Below, one piece after another: positions 1-7,121 of a DNA stretch of 16,958 nucleotides (within the stretch, counting starts at the first letter, position 1; the number at the start of each line of letters is the position of its first letter). A model generated the notes under the pieces. The model had not been told where the DNA came from and did no database searches. It saw only the letters and a program-made list of their open reading frames with translations. The position numbers were made by a program, and so were the translations under genes. Source of the DNA: Pseudomonadota bacterium (GTDB taxonomy: Bacteria; Pseudomonadota; Alphaproteobacteria; Rhizobiales; Rhizobiaceae); contig JAEWFU010000405.1 in the NCBI GenBank assembly GCA_023388675.1, positions 1 to 16,958 on the forward strand. Reading direction: 5' to 3'.

Positions 1-720
1 TATGGCCGTTATGGCTATCGCAGGATCACGGCGATGCTGCGGTCTGAAGGCTGGACGGTGAACGCCAAGCGTGTCGAACGGATCTGGCGGCGGGAGGGGC
101 TGAAGGTTCCCCAGAAGCAACCGAAGAAGGGGCGGCTCTGGTTGAATGACGGATCGTGCATCCGGCTTCGGCCGGAGCATCCCAACCATGTCTGGTCCTA
201 TGACTTCGTCGAGGGTCGGACCCACGATGGCAGGAGATTCCGCATGCTCAACATCATCGACGAGTTCACCAGGGAATGCCTTGCAATCCGCATCGATCGC
301 AAGCTCAACTCGACCGACGTCATCGACGCCCTGTCGGACCTGTTCATCCTGCGTGGTGTGCCCGGCCATGTCCGTTCCGACAACGGCCCGGAGTTCATCG
401 CCAAGGCTGTACGGGAGTGGATCGTAGCCGTCGGCGCAAAGACAGCGTTCATCGAACCAGGAAGCCCTTGGGAGAACGGCTACTGCGAGAGCTTCAACTC
501 GAAGCTCCGCGACGAACTGCTCGACGGTGAGATCTTCTACAGCCTCGCCGAGGCCAAGATCATCATCGAAGCCTGGCGGCGGTACTACAACACCGAGAGG
601 CCACACTCGTCGCTTGGATACAAGCCACCGGCACCCGAGGCCATCATCTGGCCTGCGCCAGCAAGCGGAGCAGCACCGTCATCTGCCCAGGCAATAGCCC
701 CAAGGCCGATCATGAACTAA
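1..720 (+). CDS. IS3-family transposase OrfB, 5'-truncated by the window edge
   Basis: This is the catalytic (OrfB) part of an IS3-family transposase, which cuts and joins the element's ends. The reading frame is open from base 1 (YGRYGYRRITAMLRSEGW), so the methionine at 34 is internal. The retroviral-type integrase core is intact: the first Asp lies in WSYDFVE, the second in VRSDNGPEF, and the Glu in NGYCESFN. There are 35 residues between the second Asp and the Glu, the DD(35)E spacing. The C-terminal YYNTERPHSSLGYKPP motif is also typical. In this family OrfB is normally made as an OrfAB fusion by -1 frameshifting, but orfA is outside the window. The subgroup may be IS407-like, which I cannot settle. 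Confidence 0.93.
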   Translation, partial: YGRYGYRRITAMLRSEGWTVNAKRVERIWRREGLKVPQKQPKKGRLWLNDGSCIRLRPEHPNHVWSYDFVEGRTHDGRRFRMLNIIDEFTRECLAIRIDRKLNSTDVIDALSDLFILRGVPGHVRSDNGPEFIAKAVREWIVAVGAKTAFIEPGSPWENGYCESFNSKLRDELLDGEIFYSLAEAKIIIEAWRRYYNTERPHSSLGYKPPAPEAIIWPAPASGAAPSSAQAIAPRPIMN

Positions 721-727
721 GATTGAA

Positions 728-753
728 ACCGGACCACCCTATGGGGTCAGGCC
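728..753. repeat. Probable right terminal inverted repeat of the IS3 element
   Basis: It lies 7 bases after the transposase stop codon. The sequence ends in CCTATGGGGTCAGGC on the plus strand, a GACCCC-type tip of the kind seen at IS3-family ends. The matching left repeat is outside the window, so the exact outer base is inferred. Confidence 0.55.
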
Positions 754-754
754 A

Positions 755-1318
755 GCCTAATATGCCCGTGCCCAGCAGGGGGCAGACTGCGAACGACTTT
801 AGAACGCCGCAAACGCCGCGCTCGCGATCAAAGATTACACAAGCAAGTGATTCACGCTATGTGACCATTCGGTCGAGCCCTTCGAGCAGTACAAAGCGAC
901 TATCTTCATCATTCCGCAGTAGTGTGCTATTAAATGCTTACGTTGCATTGACACGATAGCGGGGGAGCTGATGTTGGTCGATGTGGGCCCGGCAAAACGC
1001 GTCGGGAATCGGAAGAGCATCTATGATCGTCCTCTTGGGAAGGATGATGTCACGATGCGTGATGGTTTGACTGTCCTAACGATCTGCGCGGACGGAATAC
1101 ACGGTGCGGGAGCGCTGTATCGGTACGAGCTACAGCTAAGTCGATCAGACTTGGCGCTGCTCGTGGCGACTGCTGGGGAATAGCGTAGGCGTTCTCCTCC
1201 CAGCGATGTACTCACCGTCCTTGCGGATGGCCGGAAGGACCACTGGGGTCTACCGTCCCAGCGCCTTCGGCGCGTTGGAAGCACTTCGCCTTCGCTTGGG
1301 CTTGTCGTGTGTCGCCCA
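755..1318. other. Stretch without a secure gene between the IS end and the acetyltransferase
   Basis: Apart from one possible small ORF (971-1183), I see no recognisable coding or RNA feature. The part at 755-960 is visibly poorer in GC than the rest of the window, as expected for an insertion or junction zone. The reverse-strand ORF covering much of 1021-1335 has no family features and looks like chance. Confidence 0.5.
971..1183 (+). CDS. Possible small protein, 70 aa, unknown function
   Basis: I do not recognise this protein. The ATG has a purine-rich stretch (GGGGGAG, 961-967) three bases upstream, close for a ribosome binding site. The C-terminal half (DGLTVLTICADGIHGAGALY, then a stretch rich in Leu and Ala) reads like a compact beta-alpha fold rather than random translation. 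The N-terminal 30 residues are less convincing, so a later start is possible (a Met lies at residue 29). There are no membrane segments or known motifs. It sits alone between the insertion sequence and the convergent acetyltransferase gene. It may be a small accessory gene or a fragment. Confidence 0.35.
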   Translation: MLVDVGPAKRVGNRKSIYDRPLGKDDVTMRDGLTVLTICADGIHGAGALYRYELQLSRSDLALLVATAGE

Positions 1319-1891
1319 TCACAACTCGACAACATAGTTCACGCTCAACTTGGTCTTGCCGGAGGGAACAACTTCCGGCCGAGCCTCACCCACCTGTTCA
1401 AATCCGGCATTGCGAAGGACGCTCTCAGATGCAGGATTCTCCTGAACCGTTCGGGCGCGAAGCTTTTTGAGGCCCAGCTTATGAGCCATTTCCACAGCTA
1501 GCTTGAGAGCGCGGCCCGACACTTTTTGTCCACGATGTTCGGGTGCGACCCAATAGCCAACCTCGGCGTCATCCGGTTTGACGTCAAAGATCACCAGACT
1601 ACCGAGAAACAAATCCGAACTGGCATCAGAGATCGTCAGGACGGCCAAAGTTCCGTCATGGAGTCCGTCCGCAATCACGCCCTGGATCATGTCGCGAACG
1701 ATCTGCGGCGTATATTCGTCCAACGGCAGGTGAGCAAACTGCTTGACCAAAGCATCGTTCGTACCGATCGCGTAAGCTTCCGCATCCGCATCCGACATGG
1801 CTCTGATCCTCACCACACCGTCCGAGATCGGCAAGAGCGCGTGGAAACTGCGAACGGCCAAGCCGCCAATGCTATCGCTTGATTTGTTCAT
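1319..1891 (-). CDS. GNAT-family N-acetyltransferase
   Basis: This 190-residue protein is a GCN5-related acetyltransferase of the RimJ/RimL-like type, which moves acetyl from acetyl-CoA to an amino group. The substrate is unknown. The acetyl-CoA motif A is visible as VGYWVAPEHRGQKVSGRAL, with the R/Q-x2-G-x-G/A loop as RGQKVSG. The following helix (MAHKLGLKKLRARTVQENPA) and SVLRNAGFEQVG are the usual motif B region. The length is normal for the family, with about 25 extra residues before the domain. The start is supported by AAGGAT a few bases upstream. The gene stands alone on the minus strand, and nothing nearby hints at its substrate. Confidence 0.9.
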   Translation of the reverse strand: MNKSSDSIGGLAVRSFHALLPISDGVVRIRAMSDADAEAYAIGTNDALVKQFAHLPLDEYTPQIVRDMIQGVIADGLHDGTLAVLTISDASSDLFLGSLVIFDVKPDDAEVGYWVAPEHRGQKVSGRALKLAVEMAHKLGLKKLRARTVQENPASESVLRNAGFEQVGEARPEVVPSGKTKLSVNYVVEL

Positions 1892-2007
1892 TTATCCTTC
1901 CGCTTTGTCTCGTCGACTGCCGAGCGTGTCAGAAGCGCCGTCATGGTGGTGAAGGGGTGGTTTGCTGACAATCGCAGCACAAGGCACAGCGTCTAAGCGG
2001 ACAGAAT

Positions 2008-2120
2008 GTCTGAAATGGGGTCGCAAGCTGACTGGGCAAACTTTGCCTGGCGGGGCAGCCGCAGAACGGCAGCTTGCCGCCGAGCGTTTCCCAAAACCGG
2101 ACAGACAGCAGACGGCCCCT
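2008..2120 (+). repeat. Dispersed intergenic repeat, copy 1
   Basis: This copy and the one at 10496-10607 share blocks at nearly constant spacing: GTCTGAAAT-x-GGGTCGC at offset 0, CTTTGCCTG at offset 33, and ACGGCCCCT at offset 103-104, plus a looser CCGGAC block just before the last one. No coding sense is evident. It sits just upstream of the integrase gene. I take it as a degenerate member of an intergenic repeat family. Confidence 0.7.
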
Positions 2121-2179
2121 CAGCGGGCAGTGACTTGCGGCGTTTCTCTCTTGGCTAATCAAGGCCGAGGAGAACTCAC

Positions 2180-2812
2180 ATGGGTCATTCGCAATTTGAT
2201 GATGCTAGCCGCCAGCGCGCAGCTTGGAACACCGGAAAGAAGGTCGGCACCAAGCGCCCGTTCACCCAGAAGCAAATTTGGGCGATCCGCTTCTTCCTTG
2301 ATCGCGAGAGACGCGTCCAGGACCGAGCCCTGTTCGATCTCGCGATCGACAGCAAGCTTCGCGGCTGTGACCTCGTCAAGATCAGGATTCGCGATGTGGT
2401 CGCCGGATCGGAGATAAAGACGCGAGCGATCGTCATTCAGCAAAAGACGGGACGGCCGGTCCAGTTTGAGATTACCAGCGACGTGAGAACCAGCCTTCTG
2501 GCCTCGCTTGAACGAGGTGGAGGATCGGTCGAGGACTATGCGTTTCCGAGCTGGGTCGACCGTGCACGCCACATGAGCACGCGGCAGTATGCTTGGCTGG
2601 TCGACGAATGGGTGACCGCGATTGGTCTGCGTTCGGAGGAGTATGGCACTCACTCGCTCCGACGGACGAAGGCGTCAATGATCTACAGGGCGACGGGCAA
2701 CATCCGCGCCATTCAGATATTGCTTGGTCACTCCAAGATCGAGAACACGGTCCGCTATCTTGGCGTCGACGTGGAGGACGCGCTCCTCTTGGCCGAGAGA
2801 ACCGAGATCTGA
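2180..2812 (+). CDS. Short tyrosine recombinase (phage-integrase family)
   Basis: This 210-residue protein is a site-specific tyrosine recombinase that is essentially the catalytic domain alone. The catalytic set is complete: Arg61 (SKLRGCDL), Lys89 (QQKTGRPV), His158 and Arg161 (THSLRRTKAS), His184 (LLGHSKIENT) and the nucleophile Tyr193 (VRYLGVD). The usual N-terminal core-binding (SAM-like) domain is missing or reduced to about 40 residues, compared with 300-400 residues for XerC/D or phage integrases. This compact form is, to my knowledge, common in alphaproteobacteria. The start has AGGAG 7 bases upstream. No excisionase gene or attachment site was recognised. It is probably active in integration or inversion, but its target is unknown. 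Confidence 0.92.
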   Translation: MGHSQFDDASRQRAAWNTGKKVGTKRPFTQKQIWAIRFFLDRERRVQDRALFDLAIDSKLRGCDLVKIRIRDVVAGSEIKTRAIVIQQKTGRPVQFEITSDVRTSLLASLERGGGSVEDYAFPSWVDRARHMSTRQYAWLVDEWVTAIGLRSEEYGTHSLRRTKASMIYRATGNIRAIQILLGHSKIENTVRYLGVDVEDALLLAERTEI

Positions 2813-2884
2813 CGTCGAGCGGCCATCCGACCGAGCGCAGATGGCCGCTCACGACATTCGTTCTGATAGGCCACTTCGGCCATC

Positions 2885-2935
2885 GTGGGGTGGATTGTGG
2901 ACAGCCGGCTTTTCGGAACGCGAGGCCAAGAAGCG
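2885..2935 (-). repeat. Possible third, degenerate repeat copy in inverted orientation
   Basis: The plus strand here (GCCGGCTTTTCGGAACGCGA) resembles the reverse complement of the end of copy 1 (GTCCGGTTTTGGGAAACGCT). The match is short and the rest does not align clearly. If real, the integrase gene is flanked by inverted copies of the same repeat. Confidence 0.35.
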
Positions 2936-3084
2936 GACACATCGTGACATGAAGGTTCGGTTATCGGCATCGTCACCGATGATCGCACGGCCAGCCTTGT
3001 CCTGGACTGGCTTGCAAGGAGTCCGCCGCGATGGAAATTCAGCCTGCCCGAACTCGGCGAGCGTTCCTCAGCACCGTCGTGTAC

Positions 3085-3948
3085 TCAGTTCCTCAGTGCT
3101 ATGGCGGTGCCCCACGGATCGTGCAGGGTGATGCCGTCGGTTTCATTGACGATTGGAGAGCCGGCGCTTTCGGCGCGCGCGGCAATCACATCGATCGTCG
3201 CCCTGTCGCGGACGACGATCTCGACCCGGTCGAGGCCGGCCATGCCTGTCGGGCGCGCGCCGGCACGGCGGCTGTTCCAGATGTTGCCGGCGAGCTGGTG
3301 GTGATAGCCGCCGCTTCCGTAGAAGCTTGCTCCGGGATAGTCGACAGTGGTCTCGAAGCCGAGGATGTCGCGATAGAAGCTGTCCGCCGCCGCCGTGTCG
3401 CCGACCTGGAGATGCACATGGCCGATGGTGCCCGCATCGGGGAAGCCGCTCCAGCCCGTCCCTTCCGCAGACGCCAGCAGATCCTGCACGTCCAGCGGCT
3501 CGGTGGTCATTTGGATGTTGCCGTCCGCGCTGCGCCATAGCGGGACGGGGCGGTCGGCATAGATCTCGATGCCGTTGCCCTCCGGGTCCGCCAGATAGAG
3601 TGCCTCGCTGACGATATGGTCGGATGCACCTTGGAGCCTGATGCCGCTGGCTCGCGCATGGTCCATCCACCGGCCGAGGTCGGCCCGTTCCGGCAACAGG
3701 AAGGCGGTGTGGAACAGGCCAGCCTGCCGCCGGTCGTTCGGAACCAGCGAGGGATCGCCGGCAAGCTCCAGCAGCGGGGTCGTGCCGGTGCCGAGCACGA
3801 CATGCGAACCGTCACGCGCGGTTTCCGCAAGGCCCAGTGCCGTCCGGTAGAAGGCTGATATCTTCTCGAGATCTCTCACCCGAAGGCGAACGGTGCCGAT
3901 GCGCATCGGCACCGTATCCATTTCGAAGAGTTCGGACGTATGTGTCAT
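3085..3948 (-). CDS. Two-module VOC-family protein (catechol dioxygenase CatE-like)
   Basis: This 287-residue protein has two vicinal-oxygen-chelate modules. The first covers about residues 15-135 (RIGTVRLRVRDLEKISAFY to DPEGNGIEIYAD) and the second about 174-285 (GTIGHVHLQVGDTAAADSFY to HDPWGTAIALRN). Relatives are annotated as ring-cleaving dioxygenases or glyoxalase-like proteins. Candidate metal ligands are His80 and Glu128 in module 1 and His177/179 and His216/217 in module 2. Module 2 lacks the usual Glu (position 284 is Ala), so the exact reaction is uncertain. The start follows a purine-rich stretch. It lies 60 bases after the stop of the oxidoreductase gene on the same strand, suggesting an operon with it. 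Confidence 0.88.
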   Translation of the reverse strand: MTHTSELFEMDTVPMRIGTVRLRVRDLEKISAFYRTALGLAETARDGSHVVLGTGTTPLLELAGDPSLVPNDRRQAGLFHTAFLLPERADLGRWMDHARASGIRLQGASDHIVSEALYLADPEGNGIEIYADRPVPLWRSADGNIQMTTEPLDVQDLLASAEGTGWSGFPDAGTIGHVHLQVGDTAAADSFYRDILGFETTVDYPGASFYGSGGYHHQLAGNIWNSRRAGARPTGMAGLDRVEIVVRDRATIDVIAARAESAGSPIVNETDGITLHDPWGTAIALRN

Positions 3949-4008
3949 CTGAGGTCTCCCTAGGCGATGGGGCCACGGGACAAACCCCGTGGCCGGAGGT
4001 TTCGTTGC

Positions 4009-4647
4009 TCAGGCCGCGCGCAGCCAGGTCGGCGCGATGTCGGTGCCGTGCCCGAGCCCGAGCCCGTAGCCGAGCGTGATGTTCAGCGCCGCTACCGGCT
4101 CGAGGTAGCGGGCGGTGGCGAGGTCGCCCGTCTCCAGCGTCTCGAACCCGGCGCTGCGGGCTAGGTCGACAACCGCGGCGCGCGCGCGCTCGTCGTTTCC
4201 GGCGACGAACACGGTGGCGGCACGTCCGGCTGCATTGCCGTCGTTCTGGAGCACCTGCGCGAAGATCGTGTTGAACGCCTTGACGACCCTGGCCTCCGGC
4301 GCGCGCTTCTGGATCTCCTCGGCGGCGCTCGTCGCATGTCCGATGCTCAATCCCGAAAAGTCCGGCTTCATCGGGTTGGTGATGTCGACGACAATCTTGC
4401 CGGCGAAGCCGCCGCTCGCCTCGGCGATGTCGCCCGCGGCTTCGTAGGGAACCGCCAGCACGACGATTTCCGCCGTCCGGGCAGCCTCGGCTATGGAAGC
4501 GGCCGCCGCGCCCCTGCCTGTTTCCTTCGCTGCGGCCTCAGCCTTCGCGGAGTCGCGGCCGGCAATGGTGACACTGTGGCCGGCGTTCGCGAAGCGGGCT
4601 GCAAGCCCCTTCGCCATGTTGCCCGTACCGATGATCGAGATGTTCAT
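4009..4647 (-). CDS. NAD(P)-binding oxidoreductase, F420-reductase-like
   Basis: This 212-residue Rossmann protein resembles the NADPH-dependent F420 reductase / NADP oxidoreductase family. It begins with MNISIIGTGNMAKGLAARF (a GxGxxA dinucleotide-binding loop) and has AGRD after the second strand, which suggests NADP preference. VVLAVPYEA and KIVVDITNPM are typical of the family, and EARVVKAFNTIFAQVL marks the later conserved region. Many such proteins in bacteria without F420 act on unknown substrates, so the cofactor is inferred. I chose the ATG at 4647 because AAGGAG lies 7 bases upstream and the Rossmann motif begins at once; an earlier in-frame start would add 27 unlikely residues. It is followed closely by the VOC gene. 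Confidence 0.9.
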   Translation of the reverse strand: MNISIIGTGNMAKGLAARFANAGHSVTIAGRDSAKAEAAAKETGRGAAAASIAEAARTAEIVVLAVPYEAAGDIAEASGGFAGKIVVDITNPMKPDFSGLSIGHATSAAEEIQKRAPEARVVKAFNTIFAQVLQNDGNAAGRAATVFVAGNDERARAAVVDLARSAGFETLETGDLATARYLEPVAALNITLGYGLGLGHGTDIAPTWLRAA

Positions 4648-4670
4648 GTTCGTTCTCCTTGAGTGAGTCG

Positions 4671-4691
4671 CTGGCGTTGGCTGAACGCCAG
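4671..4691. promoter_or_regulatory. Perfect inverted repeat in the leader of the oxidoreductase gene
   Basis: CTGGCGTT, five bases, then AACGCCAG form an 8-bp perfect dyad. It ends about 10 bases upstream of the ribosome binding site (4655-4660). It may be an operator or an mRNA hairpin. A TATATT-like -10 element on the minus strand at about 4710-4715 would place it just downstream of the transcription start. The -35 partner is weak. Confidence 0.4.
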
Positions 4692-4782
4692 TCGCTGCGT
4701 CTGGAGAAAAATATAGACGCTGGAACAATCTGCGATAATCACCGATCCTGGAAGATAATTGCGTCCATATCAGACGGAATTG

Positions 4783-5694
4783 CTACCAACCCAGCTCCCA
4801 GTGCGGCGTCTGTCGGTAGCGCTCGACCAGGAAGTCCACCAGCAGGCGGACCTTCGCCGCAAGATGGCGGCTGTGGGGGTACAGGGCATGCACGTCGTAC
4901 GGCTCCGGCTCGAACGAGGTGAGAAGCCTCGCCAACTTCCCTGACCTCAGCGCCTCGCCCGCCACGAAGGCCGGAACACAGGCGAGTCCGAGGCCGGCCG
5001 CGGCCGCCTGCGCGCACGCCTCCGCATTCGAGAACCGGATGCGCCCGTCGACCTTGATGGATTCGACCTCGCCAATGTGGTTCCTGAATGGCCATCGGCC
5101 GGGCTCGCGGAAGTTGGTGTCGATGATGCAGGCATGGCGGGCGAGGTCCGAAGGCGCCTCCGGCGCGCCGTGCTCTTCGACATAGGCGGGCGCGGCCGCC
5201 ACGACGATGCGAACGGAGCACAGCTTGCGGATGATCAGGCTCGAATCTCCGGGCCGGCCCACGCGGATGGCCATGTCGAAGCCGTCGTCGACGAGGTTGA
5301 CCACCCGGTCCGAAAAGCTGACGTCGAGTTCGATGTCTCGATAGCGGACGGCGAAATCGTTGAGTGCGGGAGCCAGTTCGAGGGTGCCGAAGGTGAGTGG
5401 TGCCGTCAGGCGCAGACGCCCGCGGGGCGACTGCGAGATGTTCCGGATATCAAGGTCCAGCGTCTCCAGTTCGTCGACGAGCGGCTTCAGGCGATCGTAG
5501 TAGGCGCGGCCTGCTTCCGTCGGCGCGACCGAACGGGTCGTCCGGTTGAACAGCCGCACGCCCAGTTCGCTCTCAAGTCGCGATACCAGCTTCGACGCCT
5601 GGCTGGAGCTCGTGCCGAACCGTTCCGCAGCACCGATGAAGCTGCCGGCTTCCATGACGGCGATGAACATCCGGTCGCATTCGAGACGGTCCAT
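4783..5694 (-). CDS. LysR-family transcriptional regulator
   Basis: This 303-residue protein is a standard full-length LysR regulator. The N-terminal winged helix-turn-helix covers about residues 1-60, with AAERFGTSSSQASKLVSRLE as the recognition region and LGVRLFNRTTRSVAPTEAG following it. A linker helix leads to an effector-binding domain from about residue 93 (GRLRLTAPLTFGTLELAPAL). Such proteins bind DNA as tetramers and respond to a small ligand, unknown here. The start is supported by GGGAAG upstream of the ATG. LysR genes are often divergent from their targets. Here the likely targets, the oxidoreductase and VOC genes, lie downstream on the same strand, 135 bases away, so the link is an inference from proximity. 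Confidence 0.94.
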   Translation of the reverse strand: MDRLECDRMFIAVMEAGSFIGAAERFGTSSSQASKLVSRLESELGVRLFNRTTRSVAPTEAGRAYYDRLKPLVDELETLDLDIRNISQSPRGRLRLTAPLTFGTLELAPALNDFAVRYRDIELDVSFSDRVVNLVDDGFDMAIRVGRPGDSSLIIRKLCSVRIVVAAAPAYVEEHGAPEAPSDLARHACIIDTNFREPGRWPFRNHIGEVESIKVDGRIRFSNAEACAQAAAAGLGLACVPAFVAGEALRSGKLARLLTSFEPEPYDVHALYPHSRHLAAKVRLLVDFLVERYRQTPHWELGW

Positions 5695-5789
5695 ATCTTC
5701 CCTGCTGGCAACAATAGTGGCAAATTGTGCCTAATCCGGCTCGATTTGGAAAGCGCAATGTCATCGCCCCGGCCGCTCGGGGTGCTCGC

Positions 5790-5896
5790 AGGTTCGTTCG
5801 CGGCCTTGCGTGAGGCGACGCGTGCGGCGTGATGGCAAAGACGGCGACGCCGAACCAGTCGAGCCAGAATGCGAGGAGATCGGCCGCGCCGTAGAC
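5790..5896 (-). pseudogene. Relic of a TRIC/UPF0126-type membrane protein gene
   Basis: Reading the minus strand from 5896 gives VYGAADLLAFWLDWFGVAVFAIT. This closely resembles the first transmembrane helix of the trimeric intracellular cation channel (UPF0126) family, which normally continues as GALVASRK. Here one base is missing after the Thr codon (near 5826-5827), and the neighbouring frame continues ARVASRKAANEP before similarity ends. About 35 codons remain of a gene that normally encodes about 200 residues. No ATG opens the fragment. It lies between the transpeptidase stop and the LysR start, both on the same strand. The identification rests on recalled family sequence. Confidence 0.5.
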
Positions 5897-5902
5897 CCCC
5901 TC

Positions 5903-6583
5903 CTAGACGAGCACCACGATCGGCGAGCCCCATTTGACGTGCTGGTAGAGGTGGATGATGTCCTGGTGCAGGAGGCGAACGCAGCCCGACGACACCGCCT
6001 TGCCGATCGTGTGCGCCTCGCCAGTTCCATGCAGTCGATAGAGCGTGTCGCGATTGCCCTGATGAATGTAGAGCGCCCTCGCGCCGAGCGCGTTGTCGAT
6101 GCCGGGCGGCTGGCCGTGCCTCCATTTTGCCACCGAGGGCTGTCGCTCGATCATGTCCGCCGGAGGCGTCCAGACGGGCCATTCACGCCCATAGGCGATA
6201 TGGGCGCGTCCCGCCCATTCGAACCCTGCGCGCCCGATCCCGACGCCGTAGCGCGTGGCGGTCCCGCCTGCCTGGACATGATAGAGGTAGCAGTTGGGCG
6301 TATCGACGATCACCGTGCCGGGAGCTTCCGGCGTCGGATAGGCGACCACCTCACGATAGAATGCCGGATCGAGACGCGTCAGGTTCACAGCGGGGATCGG
6401 AAACCGTTCCTCCGGCATGGCGCGATACATGAGTGTCGCCGCCTCGGGAAATTGCGGCATTGGCGCGGGGGGTGGTCCGTCGATGGGAGGTTGTGTCGTC
6501 GTGCAGCCCGCCAGTGCGACACCGAAGACACTGGCAGCAGTGCCCAGAAACTGGCGGCGATCCATCGGGAAGTCGGTCGTCAT
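5903..6583 (-). CDS. YkuD L,D-transpeptidase, lipoprotein
   Basis: This 226-residue protein is an L,D-transpeptidase, which cross-links peptidoglycan stem peptides or attaches proteins to them in the periplasm. The N-terminus carries a twin-arginine-like stretch (DRRQFLG, residues 8-14), a hydrophobic run, and a lipobox ALAGC with Cys27, so it is probably a lipoprotein that may use the Tat route. The YkuD domain covers about residues 85-226. The catalytic motif H-G-T (His185) followed by SSGCVRL (Cys201) is intact. The start is uncertain: no clear ribosome binding site precedes 6583, and a start at Met7 would still keep the signal peptide. Upstream is an orphan glycine riboswitch on the same strand. 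Confidence 0.92.
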   Translation of the reverse strand: MTTDFPMDRRQFLGTAASVFGVALAGCTTTQPPIDGPPPAPMPQFPEAATLMYRAMPEERFPIPAVNLTRLDPAFYREVVAYPTPEAPGTVIVDTPNCYLYHVQAGGTATRYGVGIGRAGFEWAGRAHIAYGREWPVWTPPADMIERQPSVAKWRHGQPPGIDNALGARALYIHQGNRDTLYRLHGTGEAHTIGKAVSSGCVRLLHQDIIHLYQHVKWGSPIVVLV

Positions 6584-6716
6584 TGGTCAGTCCACGCAAA
6601 AGGAGGGGCTGCACCGCACCCGTTGCTTTCACGGCAGGCAAGCAGGTGCAGTCGGATCGAACCCGGCGACGGGGAACGTCGTCGTCGGGCACGAGTGAAC
6701 AGGGAAGATGCCCGCT

Positions 6717-6758
6717 TCAGCAGGCGGAACGGGATGAAGAGTTCATGTCAGGCTCCAT
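6717..6758 (-). other. 13-codon mini-ORF after the glycine riboswitch
   Basis: This is the first ATG downstream of the second aptamer on the riboswitch strand, and it reads MEPDMNSSSRSAC then stop. It has no clear ribosome binding site and no resemblance to the start of gcvT. It is probably chance, though a remnant start region of the lost regulated gene is possible. Confidence 0.2.
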
Positions 6759-6790
6759 AGGTGGCGCGGCCAGACGGCCTCGCACGGGAG

Positions 6791-6974
6791 CCCCCTCTGT
6801 CATTGGCCTGAGAGTATCGCTGGCTCCGCCGAACACGGATACCGGCTTACACCATCGGCGGGAGCTGCCGCTCCGCTTTCCAGAGTGTTGCCTGACAAGC
6901 GGTCCGGGTGCCTGAGAGTTTCCGGGGCGGTTGCTCCTTCGGCGGTCGGCCATGCCGACGCTCTCCCGCTTGTC
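6791..6974 (-). promoter_or_regulatory. Tandem glycine riboswitch (two aptamers), without its target gene
   Basis: Read on the minus strand, aptamer I spans 6974-6894. It is closed by a perfect 9-bp P1 (GACAAGCGG with CCGCTTGTC) and contains GGGAGAG, ACCGCCGAAGGAGCAA and CTCTCAGGCACCCGGAC, all hallmarks of the class. After a linker of a few bases, aptamer II spans about 6888-6791, with ACTCTGGAAAGCGG, CGATGGTGTAAGCC and CTCTCAGGCCAATGACAGAG. Its P1 pairs CTCTG with CAGAG. Glycine riboswitches usually control gcvT operons or glycine/alanine transporters, turning them on when glycine is abundant. No such gene follows: the next gene on this strand is the YkuD transpeptidase, 207 bases away. No clear terminator was found between. 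Confidence 0.9.
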
Positions 6975-7121
6975 AGCTTACGTCATAAGTCACGAAGAAT
7001 GGACCGGCAAGGCGACAGACAGATGTACGAACCGTCCGCAAATAGTGAACGCTGGACGGGGCTGGCCTCGCGCCGACGAACAACCGGTCCGGGGCTACCC
7101 GCATGGTTTTCGGCATTCTCC

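Larger units (their letters stand above)
1..753 (+). mobile_element. IS3-family insertion sequence, 3' part
   Basis: The window opens inside an insertion sequence. It holds the 3' part of the transposase gene, followed by a probable right terminal inverted repeat around 728-753, which on the minus strand reads GCCTGACCCCATAGGGTGG and onward. The left end and orfA lie outside the window, so a target-site duplication cannot be checked. The right boundary is placed just after the repeat and is good to a few bases only. Confidence 0.8.

Noticed and set aside
6590..6716. tRNA- or tmRNA-like piece (GGGTTCGATCC on the minus strand)
   Set aside because: Only the T-loop-like string is present; no acceptor stem or anticodon arm could be built around it.
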